Notes: generated from the sequence alone by a model not told the origin. DNA of 64,000 bases from Clostridiales bacterium (GCA_017427465.1 JAFRST010000047.1:60932-124931); one strand, 5' to 3'. Counted from the first letter of the stretch, positions 16,207-27,056 are shown. Made by a program: numbers and translations.

Positions 16207-19200
16207 TTACTCAGTCCTCAATGCGGTTACAGGATCCTGTCTCGATGCCTTCTTCGAAGGGATAAGACCTCCGATCAGGGTGAGGATGACGCTCAGGATA
16301 ACGAGTACGACTGCTGCGGTCCATGGCAGCACGGCACTTACGTCAGTAGAGTCCGCCAGACTGTGAATCAGCGCGTTGATGGGTATCAGTAGCACGGCCG
16401 AGATGCCGACGCCGAATAGACCTGCCAGGAAGCCGGTTATTATGGTCTCGGCGTTGAATACCTGGGCGACATTGTGCTTCGAGGCGCCCATGGCGCGGAG
16501 TATACCGATCTCCTTGCGGCGCTCGAGAACGCTGATATATGTGATGACGCCGATCATGATGGACGATACGATGAGCGATATGGATACAAACGCGATGAGC
16601 ACGTAAGAGATCGTGTTGACGATCTTCGTTACTGACTTCATCAGCGCGCCTACGATATCGGTGTAGACGATGCTCTTGTCATCTTCGCCTGCATCTTCGA
16701 CCTTCTTGTTGTAGTCCTTGATTATCTGGACGATCTCGTCTTTGGATTCGAAGTCCTTGGGGAAGATCGTGATGCTCTGGAGATCGTCCCTGTCGCAGTA
16801 ACCGAATGCTGCAAGATTCCTCTCTGCCGAAGACCTGCCGGAGCCGCCCATCATCTCATTCATGAAGGACTGGAACTCGCTCTCGTCCATGTTGAACTGG
16901 AATGCCTTGGCGAACGCATCCTGATCGATGGTAAGCGCGCTTCCCATGCTTTCGAAAGTATCTTTCAGAGCATTTGTCATGTTGGTCGCCAGGCGCTCGA
17001 TGACCATCGAGATGGCCTTCTGGATGCCGTCTGCGATCTGGCCCATCATGGAAGATGTCATGCCGGATACGTTTTTCATGACAGTAGCGGTGATCTCATC
17101 CGTGTTTACGGAAGTGGTTACAACGTAGGTAATGAGATTTTTCGCGCGTTCGGTGCCGAGATATTCCTTGATGGAATCTCCGAGCACAGCAGGATCGGGA
17201 AGATCATTCTCGGTTGCATACTCGCTGTATGCGGCAAGGAGTGCGGCAGCCATATCGCGGGCGTTGTCCAAGGTTACTTCTACCCTGCTCGAGATCTCTG
17301 ATGTGATCTTCTCAGACTGGGCGTTAACGACCGCCTGACCTTCGTCGCTCTCGAGATACTGCTGGAAATAAGCCTGATAGTTCGCGGGATCGGATATGTC
17401 CCAGCCCTGCTTTACGGCGTATTCCGCAAATCCGTCGGTGATAGCGCTAAGGGCCTCGTTTACGAGGGCCTGGTCGATTGATCCTATGCCGCTGTCATTA
17501 ATTATCTTGAGGAGCTGTTCCCTGATTATCGCAGAACCTCTGGGTGACGAGATGAACTGTGACATCGCGTCAGGAAGATTAGCATAGTTAGTGGAAGGAT
17601 CAGCTGAAGCATAATCCATATAATCCGTTAAGATGCTTGAGATGCCTGTGCCAAGTGCATCCGTGTCGACCTTGAGATCGACGCCTTTAAGAAGTCCTGA
17701 GATCTGGTCTGCGGACAGGCTCGGCATGGCGCTTCCGAACGCACCTGAAAGATCCATACCGCTCATGTCTCCGAATGCATCCTCATCGATATTTAGCTTA
17801 TCCTCATCGAATACGAAAGCATCCTGGATAGCTTCTTCATCGATCGAGAAGAAGCTTCCCATATCAAAATCGGATTCTTCCTCATCGAATCTGATACCCG
17901 TAAGCACGTTAACTTCGCGGTCGGCCTTCTGAGCCTTAACCACATCAGCGCCCTCTGCTTCGAGGCGCAACTCTTCCACAAGATCCTTGCCGAAATAAAT
18001 GCCCGAATCGAGCATCCAGATATCCTGTCCCTGCTTGGGCTGGACGATGCCGACGATCTTAAGGTCATAGCCGCCCGATACGAGATCACGCATGTAACCG
18101 GTGTTGTTTCTCATATCGGTATAGATCTTGTTATTCTCGTCATACTTATAGAACTTGTAAGCGGGTACCACCTTGAAGTTCGTACCCATGAAGTCTTCGT
18201 AGAGCCATGTGTAATATTCCTGGTCAGTCTCGACTTCGAGGCCATTGGAAAAGTCACTGATCATCTTGTCGAGCTCTTCAGAATCCCTCAAGCCGAACGT
18301 GTAGCAGAGGTAGTCCGTTACTGCGCCGTTCTGGGTAAGTACGAGAACGGCCTCTCTTGAGTTCTCGGGCCATCTGCCGGCTTTGACATCGTACTGGTCA
18401 ATATAGAGTTCCTCGTTCTCGGGCATCTCGAAAAAGACATTCATCGAATAAGATGAAGCAAAAACAGACGAGGAAGAAAGACCCATCGACGAGAAATCGT
18501 TGTTGGGATTGACCTGTCTGTAATCGCCCGTTCCCTTGTCATAGTAGAAGATCTGCGGATTGATGCTGTACGTGTATTCAACACCGTTTGAGAGCTCATA
18601 GATCTCAGGTCTTTCGTTGTCAAAATACTCCTTGAGCGATATAAGGTCGTTGGTCTGAACCGTAGAGAGGATCTGGCTTACCGAGGGTACTTCCGTGATC
18701 TCGCCCTCTGCGGCAGGCTCCCAGGTCTCAGTCTGGACCATCATCATGGACATGAAAGAAATAGACGAACGCTCGATCGACAGCGGATACTGCGACAGCG
18801 TCTGCTGCTCTGTCCTGTTGATATATTCATTGACGCCGTTAGACAGCGACAGGATGAGCGCGATGCCGATGATGCCGATGGATCCTGCGAATGCGACGAG
18901 AATGGTCCTCGCCTTCTTTGTCCTTAAGTTATTGAAGCTCAATGCAAGAGCGGTAAGGAAGCCCATGGATGCCTTGCCGAGATTCTTGTGTACCGGAGTG
19001 ATCGCATTGGCTTCATCTTCAAGCTCGAACGGATCGCTGTCATCGGTGATGCGTCCGTCTCTGAGCTTTACGATCCTCGTTGCATATTCCTCAGCGAGCT
19101 CGGGATTATGCGTTACCATGACGACCAGACGGTCCTTGGCAACCTCTTTAAGAAGATCCATGACCTGAACGCTGGTATCTGTATCGAGCGCACCGGTAGG

Positions 19201-19701
19201 CTCGTCTGCAAGAAGGATATCGGGATCGTTAACCAGAGCTCTCGCGATAGCGACACGCTGCATCTGGCCGCCTGACATCTGGTTAGGCTTTTTGTGCGCC
19301 TGCTCGCGCAGTCCTACCTTCTCAAGCACATCAAGCGCTCTCTGCTTGCGCTCCCTGGCAGTGATTCCGGAGATGGTAAGAGCAAGCTCTACATTGGAAA
19401 GGACTGTCTGGTGCGGGATCAGGTTGTAGCTCTGGAAGACAAAACCGATTGTGTGGTTGCGGTATGAATCCCAGTCCCTGTCCTTATAACGCTTTGTGGA
19501 AACGCCGTTGATGATGAGGTCGCCCGTATCGTAACGGTCCAGACCTCCAATGATATTAAGGAGCGTCGTCTTGCCCGAGCCCGAAGGTCCCAGGATAGCA
19601 ACGAACTCATTGTCCCTGAGATTCAGCGACACTCCGTCCAAAGCCCTTTGTACGAGGCTTCCTGTTTTGTATTCTTTGTGTATATCCCTAATCTGCAACA
19701 T
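16207..19701 (-). CDS. MacB-like ABC transporter, fused ATPase and FtsX permease
   Basis: A 1164-aa fusion. Residues 1 to about 230 are an ATPase: Walker A GPSGSGKT (39-46), signature MSGGQMQR, Walker B DILLADEP, and the switch histidine in MVTHN. After a linker, one membrane helix (near 265-290) leads into an extracytoplasmic region of roughly 700 residues, far longer than in MacB/LolCDE relatives. Three C-terminal helices with ILRAMGAS and RRKEIG form the FtsX part. Such proteins use ATP for mechanical work on envelope substrates such as peptides or lipoproteins rather than classical transport. The ATG has no Shine-Dalgarno, and an extended -10 sits only 9 nt away, so the mRNA may be almost leaderless. 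Confidence 0.88.
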   Translation of the reverse strand: MLQIRDIHKEYKTGSLVQRALDGVSLNLRDNEFVAILGPSGSGKTTLLNIIGGLDRYDTGDLIINGVSTKRYKDRDWDSYRNHTIGFVFQSYNLIPHQTVLSNVELALTISGITARERKQRALDVLEKVGLREQAHKKPNQMSGGQMQRVAIARALVNDPDILLADEPTGALDTDTSVQVMDLLKEVAKDRLVVMVTHNPELAEEYATRIVKLRDGRITDDSDPFELEDEANAITPVHKNLGKASMGFLTALALSFNNLRTKKARTILVAFAGSIGIIGIALILSLSNGVNEYINRTEQQTLSQYPLSIERSSISFMSMMMVQTETWEPAAEGEITEVPSVSQILSTVQTNDLISLKEYFDNERPEIYELSNGVEYTYSINPQIFYYDKGTGDYRQVNPNNDFSSMGLSSSSVFASSYSMNVFFEMPENEELYIDQYDVKAGRWPENSREAVLVLTQNGAVTDYLCYTFGLRDSEELDKMISDFSNGLEVETDQEYYTWLYEDFMGTNFKVVPAYKFYKYDENNKIYTDMRNNTGYMRDLVSGGYDLKIVGIVQPKQGQDIWMLDSGIYFGKDLVEELRLEAEGADVVKAQKADREVNVLTGIRFDEEESDFDMGSFFSIDEEAIQDAFVFDEDKLNIDEDAFGDMSGMDLSGAFGSAMPSLSADQISGLLKGVDLKVDTDALGTGISSILTDYMDYASADPSTNYANLPDAMSQFISSPRGSAIIREQLLKIINDSGIGSIDQALVNEALSAITDGFAEYAVKQGWDISDPANYQAYFQQYLESDEGQAVVNAQSEKITSEISSRVEVTLDNARDMAAALLAAYSEYATENDLPDPAVLGDSIKEYLGTERAKNLITYVVTTSVNTDEITATVMKNVSGMTSSMMGQIADGIQKAISMVIERLATNMTNALKDTFESMGSALTIDQDAFAKAFQFNMDESEFQSFMNEMMGGSGRSSAERNLAAFGYCDRDDLQSITIFPKDFESKDEIVQIIKDYNKKVEDAGEDDKSIVYTDIVGALMKSVTKIVNTISYVLIAFVSISLIVSSIMIGVITYISVLERRKEIGILRAMGASKHNVAQVFNAETIITGFLAGLFGVGISAVLLIPINALIHSLADSTDVSAVLPWTAAVVLVILSVILTLIGGLIPSKKASRQDPVTALRTE

Positions 19702-19710
19702 AGTGTTGAA

Positions 19711-19719
19711 ATTCTAACA
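19711..19719 (-). promoter_or_regulatory. Extended -10 promoter giving a near-leaderless transcript
   Basis: TGTTAGAAT on the minus strand ends 9 nt before the ABC gene ATG. A start 6-7 nt downstream of the -10 leaves a 2-3 nt leader, consistent with the missing ribosome site. Confidence 0.45.
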
Positions 19720-19893
19720 CGCGAAAAAAGAACAATCTTTACTCTATCTGTTAATTATTAGCGAAATCCGCGTAAACACGAACTCACCATGACTGTTCTT
19801 TCACGCATCTCGAAAACTCCCTTATTCCTTTAATTTTCTCGTTTTGTGAATCGTCTTATCCCTATTTAACGGCTTATGCCGGAGCCCCGCTTA

Positions 19894-21363
19894 TCAGAGC
19901 GGGAGCTTCGAATAGAGCCATGTGCTTCTCTTCTCAAAAGATTCCTTGTCGGCAAGCTTGGAGAACAGCTGGAACTGTATCGTTCTTACAGACTTCATGA
20001 AGGGCTTGGCTGCTGCTGCAAGACCCTTGCACTCAGCTGCGAATGCCTCCTCGGAGCAGTCGACTAATGCAAGATATGACTGCCTCTTCTGATCTGCTTC
20101 TGGTGCCGAGATAAGAATCATCAATCTTGCGATTGACGGATGCGAACCGCAGTACTGCTTCAATGCTTTCTCAAGCGCGAGAAATTCCGGTGTGTTTAGA
20201 GGATTCCTGATGACGATCTTTGTAAGACCCGCCATCTGGGGGCCGCCCTTGCCGATGAAGTCATCGAGATTGCGGTTGCCTGTTCCGCCCAAAGCGAGAG
20301 AAGCATTGTCTGCAGAGCCCTCGCCGAATCTGGTCTTGAAAAGTCTTGTGTTGACCATGTCGTTGATGAGCTTCACGGGGAGGGTGATAGATACCGGTCC
20401 GCCCGGATTAACGATGAATCCCTGGTGGTTAGCATCTCTGCCGATGGCTGCTGCCTGTGCAAATGACATGGAGAAAACCTGGCCTAATCCCTGCTTTGAG
20501 AAAGCCCTCTTCTGCGCATCCTTCGCAAGCTTTAAGTCAGTGAATACCGGAAGGAGTGATACGTTTTGGTCTTTCCTTGAAGTCATTCCTGCGAAAGAGA
20601 TATTGCTCTTGCCGTTCTTGGCGGGTGTGATCTTTACGGGTGTCAGGAACTCTGATGTCATGACGCAATCCATGGTAGTGGAGAAGAATTCGGGGATCTG
20701 GCCGTATCTTCCGTACTCGCAGAGCATTGCGATCGTTCTCGGATTGCCGGCCTTGCCCATGCCTCTGCATGCGGGATCAGCCATATTCTCGATGCCGGGG
20801 GCATCGGTAATGACCGCGAATCTTTCTACAGGTCTTTCTACTGACTGGTCAGGATCTGTCGGGAGCGGAATATCGCCCCTTGTTATCTCGAGCTCTACTC
20901 TCTCGTAAGTAGCTTCGTCTACAAAATCCCTGTTCTCATTCCTGATCTTCTCTACCCTGACGCTGTACTTGCAGCCTTCACCCTGATAGAGGTAAACATC
21001 AGTGCCTGCCTTGATGGTACCTCTGATGTCACCGCGGACGATAACGTTGCCCGCTGTCTCAGGCTCGGCCGTTAGAGGGATCTCATCCAGGACCACGAAG
21101 AAAGTCATACCTTCAGGCTTGGCCATTCCGTTCAGGACCTTCTCGGAAGCGATCTTGACCTGCTCATTCATCTCGTCCTGCTTCTTGGTGGCAGCATCCT
21201 GTTCCTGCTGTCTCTCAAGTGCCTTGGCCTCTCTCTCCTGCTGCTCTTCCTCGCGGGCCTCCAAGATGACCTTCATCTCGTCTGTAACACTGTTACTTTG
21301 TCTATTTTCAGCGGATTCGGCGTTAAGCTCCTCATCCTTCTTTTTCTTTCCGAACAATGCCAT
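19894..21363 (-). CDS. SseB-like protein with an EF-Tu domain 2-like barrel
   Basis: A 489-aa soluble protein. The start is ATG 21363 (MALFGKKKK), 7 nt after AAAGGGGG; the frame extends 15 codons upstream without support. A charged coiled-coil-like region at about 20-65 comes first. Around 75-150 is a small beta-barrel resembling EF-Tu domain 2 (VIVRGDIRGTIKAGTDVYLY). The rest matches SseB-type domains: LLPVFTDLKLA and GFIVNPGGPVSITLP, then a C-terminal SseB_C-like part. SseB proteins are little understood; some are linked to serine sensitivity or to secretion systems. No secretion genes are nearby. A CCCGCT/AGCGGG stem overlaps its stop codon. Confidence 0.65.
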   Translation of the reverse strand: MALFGKKKKDEELNAESAENRQSNSVTDEMKVILEAREEEQQEREAKALERQQEQDAATKKQDEMNEQVKIASEKVLNGMAKPEGMTFFVVLDEIPLTAEPETAGNVIVRGDIRGTIKAGTDVYLYQGEGCKYSVRVEKIRNENRDFVDEATYERVELEITRGDIPLPTDPDQSVERPVERFAVITDAPGIENMADPACRGMGKAGNPRTIAMLCEYGRYGQIPEFFSTTMDCVMTSEFLTPVKITPAKNGKSNISFAGMTSRKDQNVSLLPVFTDLKLAKDAQKRAFSKQGLGQVFSMSFAQAAAIGRDANHQGFIVNPGGPVSITLPVKLINDMVNTRLFKTRFGEGSADNASLALGGTGNRNLDDFIGKGGPQMAGLTKIVIRNPLNTPEFLALEKALKQYCGSHPSIARLMILISAPEADQKRQSYLALVDCSEEAFAAECKGLAAAAKPFMKSVRTIQFQLFSKLADKESFEKRSTWLYSKLPL

Positions 21364-21446
21364 AAAGCATCCCCCTTTTATTATTTCCAATGAGAGATTA
21401 TAGCACATCGGGCATATGAGTGCCTTAATATGACACTTATTTGTCC

Positions 21447-21476
21447 TTTACACGGGACACGGGCAAGGAATAAAAT
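21447..21476 (+). promoter_or_regulatory. Sigma-A-type promoter for the TerB-like gene
   Basis: TTTACA, an 18-nt spacer and TAAAAT, ending 31 nt before the chosen ATG. Confidence 0.5.
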
Positions 21477-21507
21477 ATCGCCATAAGTGTTTTCGAGAGG
21501 CATGCTG

Positions 21508-22140
21508 ATGGAAAACTTCGACAGACAGGACATATTGGATAAGGCCGCTCAGGCGTACGATCACGCCGAGAAGACCATCATGGCGATGGATAATGTCTTC
21601 CAGCATATATCAGGCGCCAACTACGATCCGGCCTTGACGCTCGCGCAGTTCGACATGATCCTGCAGGGCGTTCTTCTGAGCGTCGCTTGCGCTGACGGGG
21701 TTTTCGATGAGCTCGAACAGGACTTCATAAAGCAGTTCGCAATGCATGGTGACCTCTTAAACTACATCAAGGCCGACATGGGCGGAGAGACAGAGATCAC
21801 ATGGGACCTTATCGCAAATCTCCCCGAAGACCTCGTAAGCACGCTTGTTGAGGTGCTCCCCCGGGTCTTGGACGACCAGTGCTCGAGCTTCATCTATCCG
21901 CTAGCCGCAGTCGATTTCTCATACAGCCAGTACGGCGGCGTCACGACAACACCCGGTGATTTTCTGAAATCCATCGAGGGTGACATGATACAGATCGCAG
22001 GACTTCTGGCTTTTGTCGATTCCGAAGGAACAGATGATGAGATCTGTGCCGCAGTCGAGATGATCTACGAGCTCGAAGGCAGGCACTGGAGAGATCTTTT
22101 GTCAGGAAGAGCTTTGGGTTCAGGTCAGGAAAAGGCCTGA
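21508..22140 (+). CDS. Hypothetical protein, weakly TerB-like
   Basis: A 210-aa soluble, acidic, mostly helical protein without signal peptide. ATG 21508 is chosen because GAGAGG lies 7 nt upstream; GTG 21487 and ATG 21502 are alternatives in the same frame. The segment SVACADGVFDELEQDFIKQF resembles the metal-binding TerB repeat (ADG-x-D-x-x-E), and a second, weaker copy may be AFVDSEGTDDEICAAV near the C-terminus. That similarity is faint and the function is unknown. The gene is single, with its own promoter, and converges on the GT39 operon with only 2 nt between stop codons. Confidence 0.6.
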   Translation: MENFDRQDILDKAAQAYDHAEKTIMAMDNVFQHISGANYDPALTLAQFDMILQGVLLSVACADGVFDELEQDFIKQFAMHGDLLNYIKADMGGETEITWDLIANLPEDLVSTLVEVLPRVLDDQCSSFIYPLAAVDFSYSQYGGVTTTPGDFLKSIEGDMIQIAGLLAFVDSEGTDDEICAAVEMIYELEGRHWRDLLSGRALGSGQEKA

Positions 22141-22142
22141 TA

Positions 22143-23915
22143 TCAATGGATCATGGCCTCCCACGGGCCTGAATACTGCGCGAAGACTCCATAGAACATA
22201 ATCACCGCAATAACGAACAGCACAGTAACTGCCGTAAGGACTTTTGATATAGCCTTGCCGGCGCCTTTATCAGCCTTCACCACGCTTCCGCACCAGGATG
22301 CGGCCGGTATCAGCACAGGCACGATGTATCTGAAGCTCTGGGTGCAGACGACCGGATGCGTGAAGCAGAACATTATCTCAGGCAGGATGAGCGCTGCTGC
22401 CAAAATCCAGAGCGCAATATTCTCAGGGGTCCTGCCGCTTTCTTTGATCCTCCTGAACGCTCCGTAAACCGCACAGACAGCTATGATGAGCACCAGGATA
22501 AATGCGGTTACCATAAGCGCCTTAGCGATAAATACCAGATAAGCATCAGTGAACTTGCGCTCATCAAAAAGCCCCGTCTTCATGATAGCAAGCGGGATGT
22601 TGAAGTCGTTTAACGGACCGCCTTCCTGAAGGAACGGCGTGGCCAGGATCTCCTTAGACGGAGCGAAAAGTCTCTGCCAGGCAGAATACATCCATATGTC
22701 CTGACCTGCGGAAGAATCGATCTCGAATACATAAGTGATCGGCGTTCCGTAAGCGATGAGGTTCTTTAAAGGGAACCACAATCCCAGAGGGAATACCGTG
22801 ACCGCGAATACCGCGAACTGCTTGATAAGATCCTTGATCCTGCCTTTGTAAGCGGTTTTCCGGGACTTCGATCCGACAGGCTCTTTGACTGTCTTTACGA
22901 GTTTTGCAAGGAACAGCCAGCCGACCGGGAATGCGACAAAGCCCATGGAGAGCTTGGTCATCATGGCGCAGCCGATAGCGATCGCGAGGAAAAGGATCGT
23001 CGTAAGTTCTGGCTTGGAATACCACTTGAGAGCAAGGTAGAAAGATGCGGCAAAGAGCATCAATGCCAAGGCATCGTTATTGACCTGGATAGCGAGAAAT
23101 ATCATCTGCGGGCAGAAGACGATGAGCGCCATTGATACGGCAAGCGCTTTGCCCTCGATCTTGAACCATTCGAGCGTTTTCTTAGTAAGCAGAATGAAGT
23201 AAGAAGTCCACAGCATCGGAAGGAACTTGAGACCGTTGACATTGCCTGCAAATCTCATCGGAAGCACATTGTGGATCTTCAAGAATAAAGCGCTTATCAG
23301 GTAGTGGAGCGGCGGATGGTAGAACTGTCCGTAGTCCCTGACGTCGCCTGACGGGAGCGCCAGATTGTTATAGATGTAAAGGATGTATGTGTCGTGGAAT
23401 CCCGCCTGGTCTTCGGAGAAGTTTGACACGTCGTGCTGCCAGTAATTTAATGGCGTGAAAATAACCATTACGGCGCGCAGCACGAATCCTGCGCAAAGCA
23501 CTGCGGTCACAGCGTCTTTGGCCTCGAACTTACGGGCAATGAGAAGCACGATAATGCATACCAGAATAGTTCCCAGACCGCCCCAAAGCATGACGTTTTC
23601 CATGATGGAAATACATGCCAGCGTGGCCCTGTTTACTGCCGCAAAAGACATCTTGAAGATAAGCATGTAGATTGCGAATGCGGGGACCGCGGATGCGAGT
23701 GCAAGGTATTTTTTGGGACTGCTGATAAAAGCTCTCGTGACATAATAGACACAGGCTGTTGTAAAGACCGTCATGAGGACTGATAAGGACATCTCGCGGA
23801 GGCTTACGGCATTCATTCCGGACATCAGATAGAGGATTATCACCGCTACTGTGCACACGCCGAAGCCTTGTGCAAGTTCCCTGTAATCCTTAGCTGCCTT
23901 TGCCTTGTCTGCCAT
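22143..23915 (-). CDS. GT39-type membrane glycosyltransferase
   Basis: A 590-aa polytopic protein with about 12 membrane segments. The first extracytoplasmic loop has acidic residues, and YGQFYHPPLHYL follows, the His-Pro-Pro-Leu-His pattern seen in ArnT/PMT-like lipid-linked sugar transferases of GT39/GT83. Later come NNDALALML and MMTKLSMGFVAFP. These enzymes move a sugar from a polyprenyl phosphate to a protein or glycan outside the cell. It follows its paralogue by 1 nt and appears translationally coupled, since no clear ribosome site is seen. Both are downstream of a CAP-domain protein in one operon, which may be a glycosylation target, though this is speculation. Confidence 0.78.
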   Translation of the reverse strand: MADKAKAAKDYRELAQGFGVCTVAVIILYLMSGMNAVSLREMSLSVLMTVFTTACVYYVTRAFISSPKKYLALASAVPAFAIYMLIFKMSFAAVNRATLACISIMENVMLWGGLGTILVCIIVLLIARKFEAKDAVTAVLCAGFVLRAVMVIFTPLNYWQHDVSNFSEDQAGFHDTYILYIYNNLALPSGDVRDYGQFYHPPLHYLISALFLKIHNVLPMRFAGNVNGLKFLPMLWTSYFILLTKKTLEWFKIEGKALAVSMALIVFCPQMIFLAIQVNNDALALMLFAASFYLALKWYSKPELTTILFLAIAIGCAMMTKLSMGFVAFPVGWLFLAKLVKTVKEPVGSKSRKTAYKGRIKDLIKQFAVFAVTVFPLGLWFPLKNLIAYGTPITYVFEIDSSAGQDIWMYSAWQRLFAPSKEILATPFLQEGGPLNDFNIPLAIMKTGLFDERKFTDAYLVFIAKALMVTAFILVLIIAVCAVYGAFRRIKESGRTPENIALWILAAALILPEIMFCFTHPVVCTQSFRYIVPVLIPAASWCGSVVKADKGAGKAISKVLTAVTVLFVIAVIMFYGVFAQYSGPWEAMIH

Positions 23916-23916
23916 A

Positions 23917-25476
23917 TCAGCCGATCACCGTTACTGCGCCTTTGACGTATGTCCAAAGGATCGTGTAGAAGAGTATCGAGAGCGCGAAGAATGCGAGCGC
24001 CAGGTTCTTGACGAGCTTGGGCATGAGGCTGTCCTTTGCGCCCGGGATCTTTATCTCGCCGGCCATCAAATAGAAGACCGTGCTGCACAGCAGAAGCGGT
24101 GTGCTGTATCTGAAATCCTGCGAGCAGATATGAGGATATTTGAGCGAGAAGGATACGACAGATACGACTTCAGTTATGGCAAGAACTACCATAGACAGAT
24201 CTTCCCAGACAAAGCCTCTTTTCCTGATCGTAACGACAGTGTAGATGAGTCCGATGAGCGCTACGATTATCATCGCGAGGAACACGATAAGCAAAGCGTA
24301 TCCAGCCATGCTCATCAGCAGGTCATCCCTGCAGTTCTCACCTCCGAAGAGCGCCGTCTTGACCTGCGCAATGAAAATGTTGTAATCCTTCTCTCCGTCC
24401 GAACCGAGATTCATATAATAGTCCTCGATCGGGAACCCGTAGAAGCCGAATAATCTTTGCATCGGAGTGTAGCCGCTTAAGTCCTGATAGATGTTGTCAG
24501 ACCTTAAGACATATGTGATTGGCACACCGTACTTGATGTAATTCCTGACCTGGTACCACAGTCCCAAAGGCGCGCATATAACGCCGAAAGCAACGAGCTG
24601 CAGAAATGTCTTTCCGCCTCTCTTCTCCTTCTTGTCAGTGATGTCCTTAAGAAGCTTGACGATGAAGAGGAATCCTAACGGGAAAGCAATGATCCCTACC
24701 GCTATCTTGGTCATCATGCCGAAGCCAATAGCCAGCGCGGATAATAGTATGTGCCTCCACGATCCGCCCTTAAACCATTTGAGACCGAAGTAGAAACCGG
24801 TGAAGAACAGCATTATCGATAATATGTCATTGTTTACCGATGCTGACATCAGCATGAATGCGGGGAAAGCCGAGACGACATAGGCAGCTGCCACATGGTG
24901 CTCTTTCCTGACACCCAGGAGCTTGATGTTCTTAAAGACCATTATCAGCGCGTACTGTGTCCAGAGCATCGACAGTGCCTGCAAAGCCTCGTAATTATGC
25001 ATCCCCTTGGGCAGGAGCAGCTCATAGATCTTGAGGAAGACCGCGCAAACGAAGTAGTGGAACGGCGGGTGGTAGAACTGTCCCAGATTTCTGATATCGG
25101 CATCAGGGAGCGAGAACTTGTCCCTGATGTAAAGGATGTATCCGGAATGCATTAAGTTGTATGTGCCTTCCCTGAACTCACCGAGATCGCACTGTCTCGT
25201 ATTGATGTCCGTGTAGAGTACATAGCCGAGCCTTACCACAAAGCCCATCGCGAAGATCAGGGCTATCAGGGCCTCATCAGAGAGCCTCTTGGTTTTCCTG
25301 AGATAAATCCCGTATCCGATGATGAGAAGATATCCGCATACCATGACCGCGCATACTGTTACGTTGCTCGATATCTGCATACCCGTGCCAAGAAGAACAA
25401 CGAGCACCAGAAGCGCCGAGATAATAAACGGATGCTTTGTCAAAACACCGGTAACTGTATCCTTCTTAAGACTCAA
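23917..25476 (-). CDS. GT39-type membrane glycosyltransferase, paralogue
   Basis: A 519-aa polytopic protein clearly related to its downstream neighbour: LGQFYHPPFHYFV, SVNNDILSIML, MMTKIAVGIIAFPLG and CSQDFRYSTPLLLCS appear in the same order as in the 590-aa copy. It lacks roughly 70 N-terminal residues of that copy. The start is TTG at 25476, overlapping the CAP gene stop as TTGA, with GAGG about 10 nt upstream. The pair probably arose by tandem duplication and may act on different acceptors or form a dimer. The donor is expected to be polyprenyl-phosphate-linked. Confidence 0.78.
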   Translation of the reverse strand: MSLKKDTVTGVLTKHPFIISALLVLVVLLGTGMQISSNVTVCAVMVCGYLLIIGYGIYLRKTKRLSDEALIALIFAMGFVVRLGYVLYTDINTRQCDLGEFREGTYNLMHSGYILYIRDKFSLPDADIRNLGQFYHPPFHYFVCAVFLKIYELLLPKGMHNYEALQALSMLWTQYALIMVFKNIKLLGVRKEHHVAAAYVVSAFPAFMLMSASVNNDILSIMLFFTGFYFGLKWFKGGSWRHILLSALAIGFGMMTKIAVGIIAFPLGFLFIVKLLKDITDKKEKRGGKTFLQLVAFGVICAPLGLWYQVRNYIKYGVPITYVLRSDNIYQDLSGYTPMQRLFGFYGFPIEDYYMNLGSDGEKDYNIFIAQVKTALFGGENCRDDLLMSMAGYALLIVFLAMIIVALIGLIYTVVTIRKRGFVWEDLSMVVLAITEVVSVVSFSLKYPHICSQDFRYSTPLLLCSTVFYLMAGEIKIPGAKDSLMPKLVKNLALAFFALSILFYTILWTYVKGAVTVIG

Positions 25477-26906
25477 TACCCAAATTCCTCGATCCAGTAG
25501 TAGCTAAATTCGTATTCGTTGCTGTCGGGCTTAAAGAGCGCCGCACCGAAAGTCTTGAACTCGGGCTTTAAGATGTTTTCCCTGTGTTCTTCAGATGCCA
25601 TCCATGCGTCGAAAACCGCCTGCGCGGAAGTCTGTCCGCAAGCAATATTCTCGCCTATGAGCGGGGTGTTATTCTCGTCATATCCGTTGACCGTATACCA
25701 CGGCTTGCCGTTAGGTCTTAAGTGATTCTCGATCTGAGAATTTGTAAGGAGCGGGATCTCAGCGGCGCGCTCAGCAGCACAGCCAGCAAGTGTATCTGAC
25801 CACGTGAGCGGATCAAGTCCTTCATCGGCCCGCACCTGGTTTACCAGGTCTAAAAGCTCTTTTGCGTAAACAGACTGGCCTGATGCCTTGAGATTGTCGT
25901 CAGAACCCGATGACTCGGAGCTTGATGAATCCTGCGAAGATGAACCGGATGATCCGGAATCGCTGCCGTCCGCCGTGTCATCACCGGAAGGCGCAGGTGT
26001 TGTCTCAACAACAGGCAGACCGTTTGCAGCTGCAGCACTTGAAGCAGCTTCAGGTGAACCTGCCGGCGGATAACCGGTGTTATCCTTGATCTCAGCATCG
26101 GGATTCTCTTCTATCCACTGCTCCCTGGATTCGAGAGCACCAAGCACATAGTACTCGGCATTCATGAATATTATCTTGTTCCAATTGCCGCACTTGGCAA
26201 CGACGATGGCTCTGTCTCCGGGTTTCAGATCTATCTTGTTGCCGCTGCTGAAAACATCAGGAAGACGGAATGCCGTGGCATTACGTGTGGCAACATATTC
26301 GAAATCATCAGAAGAAGTCGGCGTAAAAAACCTTATTTTCTGGGTGTTCTCGGGCTCAACATGCTTCTCTGCGGCATCCTCGGGCGCTTCTGTCTGAACG
26401 ATGTCCGCGCTCTTAACGTAATACCTCGAACCGCCGTACATGATGGCTGCCCAGCCGTCTCTGCTGAAGCCGATAACTTCAAATGTCCTAGACTCAACAA
26501 GCGCAGGCTTGGGACCGTCTGACTCGGCAGGCTCGCTGTAAAGCGGCAGGCTTCCCTCCCTGGACTTGTAGTAATTGTTGCCGGTCTCAGTAGTTGTGAA
26601 GATCAAGATATTGTCATGCTCATTGATGACCTCGATCACTACTTCGCCGGCCTCAACAGCTTCGCTCAGTGACTGGTCATCGTCGCCTTCGCCGGTTTCC
26701 TGAGTGATCTCAACTTCAATGAGCACCGCGCCGTCACTGCCTTCAGGAGACGTAACCGGCTGCTGATCAGCTTTCGAACCGACCTTGATATAATTCGTAA
26801 CTCTGTAAACGGCAAATGCGCACATACACAACAGAAGCACCATGATCCCCGCGATCAGGAATTCATACCTTGCCCTGATGTCTGTATTGTTCCCGTTTTC
26901 TTCCAT
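25473..26906 (-). CDS. CAP-domain protein with SH3-like modules
   Basis: A 477-aa surface protein anchored by one membrane helix at about 17-39, with a short cytoplasmic N-terminus. Two small SH3b-like segments follow (about 110-170 and 190-255). A long Ser/Ala/Asp-rich linker (about 280-345) leads to a C-terminal CAP/SCP (YkwD-type) domain: LLDLVNQVRADEGLDPLTW, then GENIACGQTSAQAVFDAWMAS, EEHRENIL and FGAALF. CAP proteins of bacteria are extracellular with unsettled functions. AGAGGATAATT precedes the ATG. The Ser-rich linker is a plausible substrate for the two GT39 enzymes in the same operon; this is inference from position. Confidence 0.85.
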   Translation of the reverse strand: MEENGNNTDIRARYEFLIAGIMVLLLCMCAFAVYRVTNYIKVGSKADQQPVTSPEGSDGAVLIEVEITQETGEGDDDQSLSEAVEAGEVVIEVINEHDNILIFTTTETGNNYYKSREGSLPLYSEPAESDGPKPALVESRTFEVIGFSRDGWAAIMYGGSRYYVKSADIVQTEAPEDAAEKHVEPENTQKIRFFTPTSSDDFEYVATRNATAFRLPDVFSSGNKIDLKPGDRAIVVAKCGNWNKIIFMNAEYYVLGALESREQWIEENPDAEIKDNTGYPPAGSPEAASSAAAANGLPVVETTPAPSGDDTADGSDSGSSGSSSQDSSSSESSGSDDNLKASGQSVYAKELLDLVNQVRADEGLDPLTWSDTLAGCAAERAAEIPLLTNSQIENHLRPNGKPWYTVNGYDENNTPLIGENIACGQTSAQAVFDAWMASEEHRENILKPEFKTFGAALFKPDSNEYEFSYYWIEEFGY

Positions 26907-27056
26907 AATTATCCTCTTTATCGAGCCTTCCCTTTGCGTCCGCGGACGCCACCCATGTAAGGAAGAGCCTCTGCCTCCATTATTTATAATAGATGCAAAC
27001 CCTTATGTTTTCAACCCGCAGGGGGTTTTTGAGGGGCTCTGAAAGGGGTGAAACAG

